DNA of 64,000 bases, taken from Corynebacterium vitaeruminis. Lineage in GTDB: Bacteria > Actinomycetota > Actinomycetes > Mycobacteriales > Mycobacteriaceae. Shown here piece after piece: positions 1 to 10,047 of this stretch. The notes below the pieces were generated by a model. It worked only from the letters and a program-made list of their open reading frames with translations. It searched no databases and had not been told where the DNA came from. Every line of letters starts with the position of its first letter. Positions within the stretch are counted from its first letter, which is position 1. Both the position numbers and the translations under genes were made by a program. The stretch covers positions 248,001 to 312,000 of the forward strand of contig NZ_JVVM01000022.1 of assembly GCF_001054325.1 (NCBI RefSeq), in the 5' to 3' direction.

Positions 1-38
1 GTCAGAAGAAGGAGCAGCGCGAGGACGCAGAAGGCTAG
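1..38 (+). CDS. C-terminal end of an upstream gene (partial)
   Basis: An open frame runs into the window and ends at a TAG at 36-38; the last residues read QKKEQREDAEG. The charged, lysine/glutamate-rich end is typical of a cytoplasmic tail. In corynebacteria the gene before the DUF2520-panC pair is often a small membrane protein (DUF6779) at the end of the folate cluster, but eleven residues are too few to identify it; that assignment is inference from gene order only. Confidence 0.45.
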   Translation, partial: QKKEQREDAEG

Positions 39-102
39 CTGCTCACCGAGCGTGCGCTGCCTACTCACCGCGCATAGCTGGTTTGGTCTAACCTAGTCAG
101 TC

Positions 103-1023
103 ATGACGCAAAGCCAGCATGATTCCCATCCCCATCGGACAACCGCTCCACGGTTGACGGTGGGGATTATTTCTGCCGGAAAAGTCGGGGTTGCGCTCGG
201 CCAGGCGTTGGAGCGCTGTGGGCACCGTGTCACCCACGTGGTCGCACGCTCACCAGAATCTGTCACGCGCGCGCATCTGCGTCTCCCGAACGCACAGGTC
301 AGTAGCATCGCCGATACGGCCTCCGTCTGCGAGCTCATCGTCATCGCCGTGCCGGACCGTGCCATCGCCGATGTCGCCGAGGAAGTCGCCCGTTACGTTG
401 GCCCGGGACGCATCGTCATGCATACGTCCGGTTCTCTCGGGCGCGCCGTGCTCGATTCGGTCGCGCTCACCGGCGCGCTGACCATCGCCGCCCATCCCGC
501 AATGACGTTCGCAGGGCTTGACGACGACTCCGACCTCCTGACCGGTTGTCCCTGGGGCATCACGGTCGGGGATGAGCTTGCGAAAACAGTTAGTGAATTA
601 TTGATTGGCGAACTTGGCGGCCGCCCGGTCTTCATCAACGAACGCCACCGTGGCCTGTATCACGCGGCTATGGCCCACGGCTCAAACGGTTTGGGCGCAG
701 TTGTGGTCGATGCGGTAGAAATGCTCGCAGGCACCATCGGTGAAGATGCTGCAGCCGAAGACACCGATCTAGCTGAGCTGCGTCGTGGCCAAGCCGCTGA
801 ACTCCTCCGCCCACTGCTGGAGGCTTCGCTGGACAATGCTTTGAGGTGGGGCTCCCGGGGGCTGACTGGCCCGGTAACGCGGGACGACCTTGGGACCGTC
901 GTCAAGCACGAACGTGAAATTGAAGCGGTGGCGCCGGAGATGGGAACCGCCTACCTGGCCCTTGCCGAGCGTATCGCCGAGCTGCGCGGCGCCAACGAGG
1001 TTTTGCGGTACCTACGCCGATGA
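103..1023 (+). CDS. Rossmann-like / DUF2520 domain protein
   Basis: 306 aa protein with an N-terminal NAD(P)-binding-like Rossmann fold (GIISAGKVGVALGQALERCG, about residues 21-40) and a helical C-terminal half matching the DUF2520 family, whose layout resembles ketopantoate reductases and pyrroline-5-carboxylate reductases. Members of this family commonly sit directly upstream of panC in actinobacteria, as here (97 bp gap), which hints at a link to pantothenate synthesis, but the reaction is not established. The motif VIAVPDRAIADVAEEV is the usual second Rossmann segment. No good ribosome binding site precedes the ATG, and a TAACCT box about 20 bp upstream could serve as a -10 element of a leaderless message. 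Family assignment is firm; function is open. Confidence 0.85.
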   Translation: MTQSQHDSHPHRTTAPRLTVGIISAGKVGVALGQALERCGHRVTHVVARSPESVTRAHLRLPNAQVSSIADTASVCELIVIAVPDRAIADVAEEVARYVGPGRIVMHTSGSLGRAVLDSVALTGALTIAAHPAMTFAGLDDDSDLLTGCPWGITVGDELAKTVSELLIGELGGRPVFINERHRGLYHAAMAHGSNGLGAVVVDAVEMLAGTIGEDAAAEDTDLAELRRGQAAELLRPLLEASLDNALRWGSRGLTGPVTRDDLGTVVKHEREIEAVAPEMGTAYLALAERIAELRGANEVLRYLRR

Positions 1024-1120
1024 GCTGAGCGGACTGGCTGTTCTGGTCATCCGGGATGTGGCGTAAGGTATTGCCGTCGGGCGAAAAGTTTGGTCCGGTA
1101 GATCTGAACGCGGAGGAAAC

Positions 1121-2239
1121 ATGACGGGGTATACCGCCGGAGAGACAACTGTTCACAAGACTATCGCTGGAATTGCGCAGGTCACCCGTGCGTTGCGGAA
1201 GACTGGGCGGCCGGTGGTGCTCGTACCTACGATGGGAGCATTACACCAGGGGCACCTTGAACTGGTAGAGGCTGCGAAGACGCTGCCGCGCGCTGTTGTA
1301 GTGGTGTCGATTTTCGTCAATCCGCTGCAGTTCGGTGAGGGCGAAGATTTTGACGCTTACCCGCGCACTCTGGATGAAGACGTGGAGAAGCTCCGCGCTG
1401 TCGGCGCTGAGCTGGTCTTTGCACCGAATGCGAAAGAGATGTACCCCAACGGTTTCCGTACGACGGTGCAGCCGGGGCCGCTGGCTTCGGAGCTTGAAGG
1501 CGCTACTCGTCCGGGGCACTTTGCCGGTGCGTTGACGGTGGTCAACAAGCTTTTCAACATCACCAACTGCACTGACGCCGTTTTTGGCGAGAAGGACTAT
1601 CAACAGCTGTGCCTAATGCAGCAGATGGTCACTGACCTGAATATGCCGGTGCAGCTGCACGGTGTGCCAGTGATTCGCGAGGCCGACGGTCTGGCTATGA
1701 GCTCCCGCAACCGTTACCTCTCCGAGGAACAGCGCAGTCTTGCGGTTACCCTGTCCGCTGCGCTGACGGCCGGTGCTTTTGTCGCAGATCGTGGTGCTGA
1801 CGCGGTGCTGGAAACCGCGCGTGGTGTGCTCGCCAGCCAGCCTGAGGTCGAGTTGGATTACTTGGAGTTGCGCGACGCTGCGCTCGCCCCGCTTTCCGAC
1901 GAAACGTTGCGCGGTGACGGCCAGGAGACTGAAGCTCGCCTGCTGGTTGCTGCGAAGGTCGGCACTACCCGTCTCATTGATAATGTTGGCTTGATTCTGG
2001 GTGCGCCGCGCCCGGATTCGGTCACCGGTTTTGGTCAGCTGGGGCAGAAGGATGCCGAAATTGCATCGGCGGCTTTGTCGGCTGCGGGACTGGACGGCGA
2101 GCTGACTGAGGAAGAGGCCGCTGAGTTGGCTGAGCTGCAGGAAAAGGTTCGAGCTGCTCGGGACGCTCGCCTGAAAGATGAATCCAGCAGGGAAAACCTA
2201 AAAAACGTCGGCTTTGGCGCTGAGCAGGACAGTGAGTAG
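1121..2239 (+). CDS. panC: pantothenate synthetase
   Basis: Joins pantoate and beta-alanine with ATP to give pantothenate, the last step of vitamin B5 synthesis, in the cytosol. The nucleotidyl-transferase signatures are present: [10 protein letters not shown] near residue 37 (the HxGH motif), FVNPLQF, the FGEKDYQQ segment and [10 protein letters not shown], the KMSKS-like loop. A GGAGG-like site lies just before the ATG. The protein is 372 aa, about 80 longer than most PanC enzymes: the catalytic part ends near residue 290 (TRLIDNVGL) and an acidic, Ala/Glu-rich, probably helical tail follows. panD lies 151 bp downstream on the same strand, so the two enzymes that supply and use beta-alanine are neighbours, as in mycobacteria. 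Identification is certain. Confidence 0.97.
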   Translation: MTGYTAGETTVHKTIAGIAQVTRALRKTGRPVVLVPTMGALHQGHLELVEAAKTLPRAVVVVSIFVNPLQFGEGEDFDAYPRTLDEDVEKLRAVGAELVFAPNAKEMYPNGFRTTVQPGPLASELEGATRPGHFAGALTVVNKLFNITNCTDAVFGEKDYQQLCLMQQMVTDLNMPVQLHGVPVIREADGLAMSSRNRYLSEEQRSLAVTLSAALTAGAFVADRGADAVLETARGVLASQPEVELDYLELRDAALAPLSDETLRGDGQETEARLLVAAKVGTTRLIDNVGLILGAPRPDSVTGFGQLGQKDAEIASAALSAAGLDGELTEEEAAELAELQEKVRAARDARLKDESSRENLKNVGFGAEQDSE

Positions 2240-2390
2240 GACTGCTAGCAGGGCAGCGAGCAGAAGTCGTATTTTTCGTGGCTGGCAAGTTGTCGTACTA
2301 TAGTGTGCCAACTAATAACCTGCCACGCTAAAGGGTGCCGCGGTAGGCGAGCATCCAGGGGAAGCATCCAGGAAGGGACCTACCTTTTTC

Positions 2391-2807
2391 ATGTTCCGCA
2401 CTATGTTGAAGTCCAAGATTCACCGTGCCACGGTGACTCAGGCTGATCTTCACTACGTTGGATCGTGCACGATTGACGCTGATTTGATGGAAGCAGCTGA
2501 CCTGCTTGAAGGTGAAGCTGTCGACATCGTCGATATCAATAATGGCAACCGTCTTACCACTTACTGCATCACTGGTGAGCGCGGCTCGGGCATTATTTCC
2601 ATCAATGGTGCCGCTGCCCGTCTGATTTCGCCGGGTGACCTGGTTATTATCATCGGCTACGGCATGATGGATGATACCGAAGCGCGTGAGTACAAGCCGA
2701 ATGTCATCTTCGTCGACGAGGACAACAAGATCCTAGAAAGTGGCAACGACCCGGCGGATGTGCCGGAGGGCTCTGAGCTGAAGAATCCGCGTAGCCCAGA
2801 GAACTAG
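2391..2807 (+). CDS. panD: aspartate 1-decarboxylase
   Basis: Decarboxylates L-aspartate to beta-alanine for pantothenate synthesis. The proenzyme cleaves itself between Gly and Ser in the motif [12 protein letters not shown] (residues 22-33), the serine becoming the pyruvoyl cofactor. The 138 aa length and the segments [10 protein letters not shown] and NGAAARL are typical of the family. The ATG follows an AGGAAGGGACC purine-rich site. The gene follows panC with an intergenic stretch that carries a possible -10 hexamer (TATAGT, 2299-2304), so it may have its own promoter as well as read-through from panC. The last 20 residues are an acidic tail beyond the core fold, common in actinobacterial PanD. 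Confidence 0.97.
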   Translation: MFRTMLKSKIHRATVTQADLHYVGSCTIDADLMEAADLLEGEAVDIVDINNGNRLTTYCITGERGSGIISINGAAARLISPGDLVIIIGYGMMDDTEAREYKPNVIFVDEDNKILESGNDPADVPEGSELKNPRSPEN

Positions 2808-3000
2808 ATCTAGCCCGCACAGCCCGCGAGCTGGGGTGTCGACTGCGCAGTTGGAGAGAAAAGCCGAGCTGGAAAACCACAACACCAGGGCGTTCACTTT
2901 GCGTTAAAGTGTAAGCCATTAGACCGTCAGCTAAAGCTCATTGGCGAGTTGGTTTTTAGAAACCGGAAAGTAACACAACGTCCTTAGCTTCTTAGAGGAT

Positions 3001-3013
3001 CTAAAAGTTTTAG
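3001..3013. promoter_or_regulatory. small palindrome upstream of the PhoX gene
   Basis: CTAAAAGTTTTAG is a perfect 6-bp inverted repeat around one base, 48 bp before the phosphatase start. It lies in the 253 bp gap after panD, which otherwise shows no gene. It could be an operator, but I recognise no regulator for it. Confidence 0.25.
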
Positions 3014-3060
3014 TTATCCATGTCCTCACCTAGTTGAAGCTAAACAAAGGCGGTCTCCTC

Positions 3061-5256
3061 ATGGTTCGTATTGGCAAGAATCTGCTGACGAATTCTTTTG
3101 CTACCTCTCGCAGCTCCCTGACCTGTACTTACAAGTGCGGTAATGCTTGTGCTGACGATGCTCCGAATGAGTTCTCTGACAACGAGTACTTCGGTGATGT
3201 TGCGAAGCAGGCCTTCTCTCAGCGCGCATTCTCCCGCCGCGCCGCACTGAAGGTCACTGGTGCCAGTGCTCTTGCAGTCGGCGGTGGCGCCGTGCTGGCC
3301 GCTTGCTCATCCGACGATTCAGGCAGTAGCGCAAGTAGTGCCGATGCCTCCGGTACCGCTGCAGCCGGTGACGGTAGCAAGGGTGAATCGCCGGAGGGTA
3401 TGCGTTTCGACGTCGTCAAGCCGAATAAGGAAGACGCAGTCGTTATCCCGGACGGCTACGAGCAGAATGTTCTGATTCGCTGGGGCGACCCGATTCACGA
3501 GGGCGGTCCGGAGTTCGACTTCGACAAGCAGACTCCGGAAAACCAGAAGAAGCAGTTTGGCTTCAACAATGACTTCGCTGGCCTGATCAAGGCTGAAGAC
3601 GGCACTCTGCTGTACGTCTGCTCGCATGAGTACACCACTGAGCCGATGATGTTCCGTGCTTACAAGAAGGAAGATGCCACCAAGGAGCAGGTTGACATTG
3701 GACTGGCTGCTCACGGGCAGACCATCCTTGCTGTGGAAGAGGATGACAAGGGCTTCCTGAAGCCGATTCTGAGCGACAAGCGTAACCGTCGTATCACGGG
3801 CTTCACCGAGTTCACCGTGGACGGCCCGGCTGCTGGTCACGATTTGCTGAAGACCAAGGCTGACCCGACCGGCATGAAGATTGAGGGCACCCTGAATAAC
3901 TGCTCCGGTGGTGTTACTCCGTGGGGTACTTACCTGTCCGGTGAAGAGAACGTCGACCAGTATTTCGGCAACGTTGGCAAGCTTGACGACGAAGAAGCTG
4001 TTAAGAAGCTCAAGCGCTACTCGGTTAAGAACGAAGAGCTGTCCGACCGCGCATGGGAGAAGTACTACGATCGCTTCGATGTTTCCAAGGAGCCGAATGA
4101 GCCGAACCGCTTCTTCTGGCTGGTAGAAATTGACCCGTCAGATCCGAACTCCACCCCGGTCAAGCACACCGCACTGGGCCGTTTCAAGCACGAAGCCGGT
4201 CAGATTTACGTCACCGATGACGGCACGGTTGTGTGCTACTCCGGCGACGACGAGCGTTTCGAGTACATCTACAAGTTCGTCTCCTCCCGCAAGGTGAAGG
4301 AGGGTGACCTCAAGCACAACATGGGCATCCTGTCCGAGGGCACGCTCTACGTCGGTAAGTTCAACGGTAATTCCGAGTCTGAGATTGACGGCTCGGGTGA
4401 GCTGCCGAAGGACGGCCGTTTCGACGGTGACATTGAGTGGCTTCCGCTGATGACCGCCAAAGCTGACGGCAAGCATGAGTCCCACGTTGATGGCCTGACC
4501 GCCGAAGAGGTCTGCATCTACACCCGCATCGCCGGTGACAAGGTCGGAGCGACCCGCATGGACCGCCCGGAGGATATCGAGCCGTCCCCGAAGACCGGTA
4601 AGGTCTACGCGGCGCTGACCAACAATAAGTACCGCGGCAAGGCGAGCCCGGATAACTCTGGCAAGACTCAGGACAACAAGGCTGCCAAGAAGACTGATGG
4701 TGCGGGGCGCCCCTACGAGGACGCGACTGAGGTTGCACCAATCACCGAGAACAAGAATGGCCTTGTTCTGGAGATGGAAGATGACCACGCTGGTACTAAG
4801 GGGAAGTGGAACCTCCTGCTAGTCTGTGGCGACCCGAACGAGGCCTACACCTACTTCGGTGGCTTCGACAAGGAATCGGTCTCTCCGATTTCCTGCCCGG
4901 ACAACGTCGCCTTCGACGAGTACGGCAACCTGTGGGTTTCCACCGACGGTAACGCCCTGGACTCCAACGACGGTCTGTTCGCCGTTGCTGTCGAAGGCGA
5001 GCGTCGCGGTGAGACCAAGTGCTTCCTGACTGTCCCGGTTGCTGCTGAGACCTGTGGCCCGCAGGTGTTCTCCAACCGCGTTATGGTCAACGTTCAGCAT
5101 CCGGGCGAGATTGAAACGGATCAGGGCCACCCGGTCGGCGACAACCCGGATCCGACCACCAACCCGACCTCGCACTGGCCGGATGGTGGCAAGGAGCAGC
5201 CACGCCCGGCAGTCGTTCAGGTTGTACGTACTGATGGCAAGAAGATTGGCGTCTAA
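3061..5256 (+). CDS. PhoX-family (DUF839) alkaline phosphatase, Tat-exported
   Basis: 731 aa secreted phosphatase of the PhoX/DUF839 family, calcium/iron-dependent monoesterases that release phosphate from organic esters outside the membrane. The N-terminus carries a Tat signal ([11 protein letters not shown]) followed by a hydrophobic run and LAACSSDD, so it may be a Tat-exported lipoprotein; unusually, about 60 residues precede the twin arginines, which is normal for PhoX. Family signatures include the [12 protein letters not shown] segment and [19 protein letters not shown] take the ATG at 3061 rather than the in-frame TTG at 3034 because AAAGGCGG sits at a normal distance before it. It stands alone between panD and lysS. 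Phosphate-dependent control is expected for the family, but no Pho box was recognised. Confidence 0.92.
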   Translation: MVRIGKNLLTNSFATSRSSLTCTYKCGNACADDAPNEFSDNEYFGDVAKQAFSQRAFSRRAALKVTGASALAVGGGAVLAACSSDDSGSSASSADASGTAAAGDGSKGESPEGMRFDVVKPNKEDAVVIPDGYEQNVLIRWGDPIHEGGPEFDFDKQTPENQKKQFGFNNDFAGLIKAEDGTLLYVCSHEYTTEPMMFRAYKKEDATKEQVDIGLAAHGQTILAVEEDDKGFLKPILSDKRNRRITGFTEFTVDGPAAGHDLLKTKADPTGMKIEGTLNNCSGGVTPWGTYLSGEENVDQYFGNVGKLDDEEAVKKLKRYSVKNEELSDRAWEKYYDRFDVSKEPNEPNRFFWLVEIDPSDPNSTPVKHTALGRFKHEAGQIYVTDDGTVVCYSGDDERFEYIYKFVSSRKVKEGDLKHNMGILSEGTLYVGKFNGNSESEIDGSGELPKDGRFDGDIEWLPLMTAKADGKHESHVDGLTAEEVCIYTRIAGDKVGATRMDRPEDIEPSPKTGKVYAALTNNKYRGKASPDNSGKTQDNKAAKKTDGAGRPYEDATEVAPITENKNGLVLEMEDDHAGTKGKWNLLLVCGDPNEAYTYFGGFDKESVSPISCPDNVAFDEYGNLWVSTDGNALDSNDGLFAVAVEGERRGETKCFLTVPVAAETCGPQVFSNRVMVNVQHPGEIETDQGHPVGDNPDPTTNPTSHWPDGGKEQPRPAVVQVVRTDGKKIGV

Positions 5257-5306
5257 AGGGCACTCAACTAGCAGGTCGGCGGTGTAGTCGGCTAACCTTT
5301 ATAGCC

Positions 5307-6839
5307 GTGACTGACGCGAAGAAGACCCCTGAAAACACCGCCACCGTTCCTGAGCAGCTGCGCGTTCGCCGCGAGAAGCGTGACCGCCTGCTCGAGGCTG
5401 GAATTCAGCCGTATCCGGTTGAGGTTCCCCGTACCCACTCGCTCAAGGATGTCCGCGAGGAGTGGGGCCACCTCGAGGCCGGCGAGGAGACTCAGGACGT
5501 CGTGACCGTTATCGGTCGCGTCATGTTTATCCGTAACACCGGCAAGCTCTGCTTTGCCGCTCTGCAGGAGGGCGACGGCACCACCCTACAGGCCATGCTC
5601 TCCAAGGCTGAGGTTGGCGAGGACGCACTGGCCGCTTGGAAGTCCGACGTGGATATGGGCGACTTCGTCCTCATTACTGGCCGCGTAATTTCTTCGCGCC
5701 GCGGCGAGTTGTCCGTGATGGCTACCAAGTGGCAGATGGCCTCGAAGGCTCTGCGTCCGCTACCGGTGTCGTTCGCTGATCTGTCTGAGGACAGTCGCGT
5801 GCGCCACCGCTACACGGACCTGATTATGCGCGAGCAGGCTCGCACTAATGCTCTGACTCGTATCAAGGTCATCCGCGAGCTGCGTCACGCGCTTGAGCGT
5901 CGCGGTTTCCTCGAGGTCGAAACCCCGATGCTGCAGACTCTGCACGGTGGTGCTGCTGCACGTCCATTCGTGACTCATTCCAACGCTTTGGACATCGATC
6001 TCTACCTGCGCATCGCGCCAGAGCTTTTCCTTAAGCGCTGCGTCGTCGGCGGTATGGAGCGCGTTTTCGAGATCAACCGTAACTTCCGCAACGAGGGCAT
6101 CGACTCCTCGCATAGCCCGGAGTTCGCGATGCTGGAGTACTACGAGGCGTTCGGCACCTACGATGACTCCGCCCGCACCGTCCGCGAGGTCATCCAGGAA
6201 ATCTGTGTCGCGGTCTTCGGTTCGACGACGGTCACGCTTGCCGACGGTACGGAGTTCGACTTCGGTGGCGAGTGGAAGCAGATTGAGATGTACCCCTCGC
6301 TGAACGAGGCGCTTGCTCGCAAGTTCCCTGGTCAGCCGGAAGTCACTATTGACTCCACGGTCGAGGAGCTCAAGGCAATCGCCGATGTGATTGGCCTTGA
6401 GGTTCCGGAAAAGGGCGGCTGGGGCCACGGCAAGCTGGTAGAGGAAATCTGGGAGCTGCTCTGTGAAGATCAGCTTGACGGTCCTATTTTCGTTCGCGAC
6501 TTCCCGGTCGAGACCTCTCCGCTGACTCGTCAGCACCGCTCCAAGCCGGGCGTGACCGAGAAGTGGGATCTCTACGTCCGCGGCTTCGAGCTGGCTACCG
6601 GATACTCCGAGTTGGTTGACCCAGTTGTCCAGCGCGAGCGCTTTGAGGATCAGGCACGTCTGGCAGCCGGTGGCGACGACGAGGCCATGGTTCTAGACGA
6701 GGACTTCCTGCAGGCAATGGAGCAGGGAATGCCACCGACCACCGGTGTGGGTATGGGCATCGACCGCCTGCTGATGGCCCTGACCGGCCTCGGCATTCGT
6801 GAAACTGTGCTGTTCCCGATTGTGAAGCCGGAAGCGTAA
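5307..6839 (+). CDS. lysS: lysyl-tRNA synthetase (class II)
   Basis: Charges tRNA-Lys with lysine. The 510 aa protein has the N-terminal OB-fold anticodon-binding domain ([19 protein letters not shown]) followed by the class II catalytic domain: motif 1 around [18 protein letters not shown], motif 2 [12 protein letters not shown], and motif 3 [15 protein letters not shown] near the C-terminus. The start is GTG (MTDAKK). In M. tuberculosis lysS is followed by lsr2 and clpC1; here a 40 kb accessory block takes that place. An imperfect hairpin CAGCCG...CGGCTG at 6880-6899 follows the stop but has no clear T-run. Confidence 0.97.
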   Translation: MTDAKKTPENTATVPEQLRVRREKRDRLLEAGIQPYPVEVPRTHSLKDVREEWGHLEAGEETQDVVTVIGRVMFIRNTGKLCFAALQEGDGTTLQAMLSKAEVGEDALAAWKSDVDMGDFVLITGRVISSRRGELSVMATKWQMASKALRPLPVSFADLSEDSRVRHRYTDLIMREQARTNALTRIKVIRELRHALERRGFLEVETPMLQTLHGGAAARPFVTHSNALDIDLYLRIAPELFLKRCVVGGMERVFEINRNFRNEGIDSSHSPEFAMLEYYEAFGTYDDSARTVREVIQEICVAVFGSTTVTLADGTEFDFGGEWKQIEMYPSLNEALARKFPGQPEVTIDSTVEELKAIADVIGLEVPEKGGWGHGKLVEEIWELLCEDQLDGPIFVRDFPVETSPLTRQHRSKPGVTEKWDLYVRGFELATGYSELVDPVVQRERFEDQARLAAGGDDEAMVLDEDFLQAMEQGMPPTTGVGMGIDRLLMALTGLGIRETVLFPIVKPEA

Positions 6840-6921
6840 GCGACGCTTCTTTTTCGCATGAAGTTATTCAAGTAGTGGTCAGCCGGAAAATTACGGCTGG
6901 TCGGTGAATTCATGCGTAGTT

Positions 6922-6943
6922 ATCCCGGTGTTATCACTGGGAT
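6922..6943. promoter_or_regulatory. palindrome before metallophosphoesterase gene (candidate operator)
   Basis: ATCCCgGTG-TTAT-CACtGGGAT is a 9-bp inverted repeat with one mismatch pair; a further half site TTTATCCCG follows at 6948-6956. It ends 28 bp before the ATG of the metallophosphoesterase, a position fitting repressor control. The cognate regulator is unknown. Confidence 0.4.
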
Positions 6944-6970
6944 TATCTTTATCCCGTAATTTCTTCATCC

Positions 6971-8476
6971 ATGACTTCGGTAAATGGGAATAAGAAAATT
7001 AATCGGCGATCCGTATTGCGCTTGGGAGCAGCAGCGGGAGCGGTAGCAAGTGCAAGTGTCGCAACAGGGGCTGTAAACAGTGTCGGTACTTCAGCAGTAG
7101 CATCGGCGGCTCCGAACCAAGCGTCGTTCCCACTGACCGGTTTGACCAGTGGCCTCGTGGTGACGGACCTTGAAGTCGTGACTGTGACCGATACGTCGGT
7201 TACCTTTTCGTGGGCGACGTATGCAGGCCCACATCCAGCGTGGGGGAAGCTGGCTCCGCTGGCGCCGGCTGACACCGAGGTCGCACTAGCGCCAGTCGAT
7301 GCTGGCACGGGCGGTGAGCTTCCCGTGGTACATAAGGACGAGACGCAGGTGGGCTACCACTTTGTGACCGTCGATAAGCTGCAGCCTGGAACCACGTACC
7401 GTTTCGAATGTCGGTCGAATGGGCTGGTCGCCGAGCCGGGATTGATTACGCGAAACCTCCCCAATACGCCTGAGCAAACTGGACAGTTCACGACGTTGGT
7501 CGCTCCGGAAGGGGAGTATCTGACCACGATTGCCATCCTCAACGACACGCATATCGGCGAAAATGGGCACGGTATTGTTGTCGGCAATTTGCCTGCACCT
7601 ATTTTCCCTGAAGCCGGTGCGGCACCGTACCCCGAGGTCATGTTGACGGCTGCTCTCGCTGAGATTCGTGGGATGGGAATTGAAAAGGTTTTCGTCAACG
7701 GTGATGCCACGTCGGAGGCACGTCCGGCGGAGGTGCGTCGATTTGCAGAGATCATGAACACCTTTGGCGCTCAGGGGCAGCAGTGGTTTGTCACCCGCGG
7801 CAATCACGATCGTCCGCATAAGCCGGAGGCCGACCCGTCTGCTGGCTACGACGAGTTCCCAGTTTTGGAGGGGACCGAGGATCATCGCGATCCCTTCGGA
7901 GTCCTCCTGGGGCGTCCGCGACAGGAACTGTGGGTCACTCAGCAGGGGCCGGTCCGCGTCATCGGTCTGGATTCGTCGAAGTTGGATCAGTCCGGTGGAG
8001 AGATTAGCCCGGAACAGTTCGATGCACTAGAGCAAGAACTACAGCGCGACCCCAACAAGCCGACGGTTGTGCTGGCTCATCACCCGATTACTTCCGAGGC
8101 TGGCTGGACAAATGCTGCCGGCCCCATATTCATTCTCAATAGCGCTGATGCACGACGTTTGCAGCAGCTGCTTAACGACGCTCCGGGTGTATTCTTCGCG
8201 GGGGCAGGTCACACCCATCGTGCGAAACGCACTCGTGGCGATATTGGTGCCGGTGTTGATTATTTGGAGACTGGCGCGTGTAAGGCTTACCCCGGTGGCT
8301 ATACGTTACTGCATGTCTACTCCGGTGGTTACCAGGTGAACTTCCATCGTCTGAGCAGCGAAGATGCGCTCGCGTGGACCGCGCGTGCTCGTTGGGCGAT
8401 GTATGGCTTCGAACCGGAAGCTCTGCTAGGTGCGCTCTCTGATCGCAACTACGTCGTTAACCGCGTTATCGCCTGA
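6971..8476 (+). CDS. Tat-exported calcineurin-like metallophosphoesterase (copy 1)
   Basis: 501 aa. A Tat-type signal (NRRSVLRLG, then a long hydrophobic Ala/Gly/Val stretch ending SAVASAAP) is followed by an Fn3-like purple-acid-phosphatase-type N-domain (VTVTDTSVTFSWATY) and a calcineurin-like phosphoesterase domain. All metal-binding blocks are present: NDTHIG, VNGDAT, TRGNHD, LAHHPI and AGHTHR, so it should be an active two-metal phosphatase or phosphodiesterase outside the membrane; the substrate is unknown. It is a clear paralogue of the gene at 32037-33494, sharing the Fn3-like motif, all metal blocks and the C-terminal SDRNYV segment. The ribosome binding site is weak. Confidence 0.88.
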   Translation: MTSVNGNKKINRRSVLRLGAAAGAVASASVATGAVNSVGTSAVASAAPNQASFPLTGLTSGLVVTDLEVVTVTDTSVTFSWATYAGPHPAWGKLAPLAPADTEVALAPVDAGTGGELPVVHKDETQVGYHFVTVDKLQPGTTYRFECRSNGLVAEPGLITRNLPNTPEQTGQFTTLVAPEGEYLTTIAILNDTHIGENGHGIVVGNLPAPIFPEAGAAPYPEVMLTAALAEIRGMGIEKVFVNGDATSEARPAEVRRFAEIMNTFGAQGQQWFVTRGNHDRPHKPEADPSAGYDEFPVLEGTEDHRDPFGVLLGRPRQELWVTQQGPVRVIGLDSSKLDQSGGEISPEQFDALEQELQRDPNKPTVVLAHHPITSEAGWTNAAGPIFILNSADARRLQQLLNDAPGVFFAGAGHTHRAKRTRGDIGAGVDYLETGACKAYPGGYTLLHVYSGGYQVNFHRLSSEDALAWTARARWAMYGFEPEALLGALSDRNYVVNRVIA

Positions 8477-8528
8477 CAAGTTAGAAACCTGAAAGTTTTC
8501 TGTTACTTGACATTGTTTTTCCAAATCT

Positions 8529-8544
8529 TGTGACAGCAGTCACG
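8529..8544. promoter_or_regulatory. GlxR/CRP-type binding site upstream of acyl-CoA dehydrogenase pair
   Basis: TGTGACAGCAGTCACG fits the TGTGA-N6-TCACA consensus of GlxR, the cAMP-responsive CRP homologue of corynebacteria, with one end base different. It lies 70 bp before the first dehydrogenase ATG and 16 bp after a TTGACA hexamer (8507-8512). Control of fatty acid use by GlxR is plausible; binding is inference. Confidence 0.55.
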
Positions 8545-8598
8545 CGATTGATTTATTGTTATGCCAGTAATAGTTCTGACTCGAAAGGCCATGATCAC

Positions 8599-10005
8599 AT
8601 GAGCGAGAAGAAGAACCGCGAAGATTCGACTGTCGGCCGCAACAACCCTGGTCGCGACGCTATCGGAGCGGCAATGCGGTTCATTACGTCGATTACTGGT
8701 TCGGACTTCGCCCAGAAGTACGACCTTCAGCCAAAGATCGACCGCGTGGTGTACCAGTCCACCAAGTCCGGTTTCAAGACCCTTGGTGCCGCGAACCGTC
8801 AGTTTAAGAAGATTTCCGGTTCCGGTAAGCCGGAGCGTCCGGCTGAGGAAGCCCAGGCTGCACAGGAAGCCGCAGCTGAGGAGAAGGCAAAGAAGCTCTT
8901 CGACCTCACCCCGACCGAAGATCAGCAGATGATCGTCGAGACGGTTAAGGAGTTCGCTGAGTCCCGCCTACGCGAGGCCGCTTACAAGTCCGATCACGAG
9001 GCAACTCCGCCGGAGAACCTCGTCGCCGAGGCCTCTGAGCTGGGCGTCACCATGATCAACGTCCCGGAGGCTTTCGAGGGCATCGCTACCGGTGAGGACG
9101 TCACCACCAACGCGCTGGTCGCAGAGGCTCTGTCCTACGGAGACATGGGTCTGGCTCTGGCTGTGCTGGCTCCGGCCGGTGTCGCCGCCACCCTGACCGC
9201 GCACGGCTCCGACTCGCAGCAGAAGACCTACCTGCCGGCATTCGCTGGCGAGAACGTCCCGGCTGCCGCTGTTGTCCTCGCAGAGCCGCGCCCGCTTTTC
9301 GACGCACGCAAGCCTGAGACCACCGCAAAGCGCGAGGGCGATTCGCTGGTCCTCAACGGTGTGAAGTCCTTCGTTCCGAACGCCGGTGCAGCTGAGCTGT
9401 TTGTCATCGGCGCTGAGCTCGAGGGTAAGCCGGCTCTGGTTATCGTTGAGTCCGACACTGAGGGCCTCCACGTTGAGGCTGACCCGTCCATGGGTCTACG
9501 CGGTGCCGCACTGGGGCGCGTCATCCTGAAGGATGTCAAGGTTCCGGCCGAGAACATTCTCGGTGGTGCCAGCACCTCTGCTGAGGACCGTGAAGAGGCA
9601 TACCTCGACATTCTGCGTCGTTCCCGCCTCGGCTGGGCCGCGCTTGCAATGGGTACTTCCCAGGCAGTTCTCGACTACGTCATTCCTTACGTCAACGAGC
9701 GGCAGGCATTCGGCGAGCCGATTTCCCACCGCCAGGCAGTGGCCTTCATGGTTGCCGACATCAAGATTGAGCTCGATGGTCTCCGCATGATCACCCTCCG
9801 CGGTGCTTCTCGCGCTGACCAGGGTCGTGGTTTCGCTCGCGAGGCAGCTCTGGCTAAGACCTTCGCTACTGAAAAGGGCATGAAGATTGGTTCCGATGGT
9901 GTGCAGCTGCTCGGTGGACACGGCTTCACCAAGGAGCACCCGGTTGAGCGTTGGTACCGTGACCTCCGCGCAATTGGTGTCGCCGAAGGCGTCGTCGTTC
10001 TGTAA
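8599..10005 (+). CDS. acyl-CoA dehydrogenase, FadE24-like subunit
   Basis: 468 aa from the ATG at 8599, the same length I recall for M. tuberculosis FadE24; an in-frame GTG-type start 23 codons earlier is less likely because GAAAGG lies just upstream of 8599. An N-terminal extension of about 95 residues (basic, then Ala/Glu-rich) precedes the acyl-CoA dehydrogenase fold, which starts at LTPTEDQQMIVETVKEFAE. The flavin/substrate segments (RRSRLGWAALAMGTSQAVLD, ERQAFGEPISHRQA, QLLGGHGFTKEHPVERWYRD) are intact and a Glu in the GVAEGV end motif occupies the usual catalytic base position. It should oxidise acyl-CoA to enoyl-CoA with FAD, probably as a heteromer with the next gene's product 42 bp downstream. 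Confidence 0.88.
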   Translation: MSEKKNREDSTVGRNNPGRDAIGAAMRFITSITGSDFAQKYDLQPKIDRVVYQSTKSGFKTLGAANRQFKKISGSGKPERPAEEAQAAQEAAAEEKAKKLFDLTPTEDQQMIVETVKEFAESRLREAAYKSDHEATPPENLVAEASELGVTMINVPEAFEGIATGEDVTTNALVAEALSYGDMGLALAVLAPAGVAATLTAHGSDSQQKTYLPAFAGENVPAAAVVLAEPRPLFDARKPETTAKREGDSLVLNGVKSFVPNAGAAELFVIGAELEGKPALVIVESDTEGLHVEADPSMGLRGAALGRVILKDVKVPAENILGGASTSAEDREEAYLDILRRSRLGWAALAMGTSQAVLDYVIPYVNERQAFGEPISHRQAVAFMVADIKIELDGLRMITLRGASRADQGRGFAREAALAKTFATEKGMKIGSDGVQLLGGHGFTKEHPVERWYRDLRAIGVAEGVVVL

Positions 10006-10047
10006 ACCGCTAGATACTTCAGCCGAAAAGAATTAAGAGGAAAGAAA

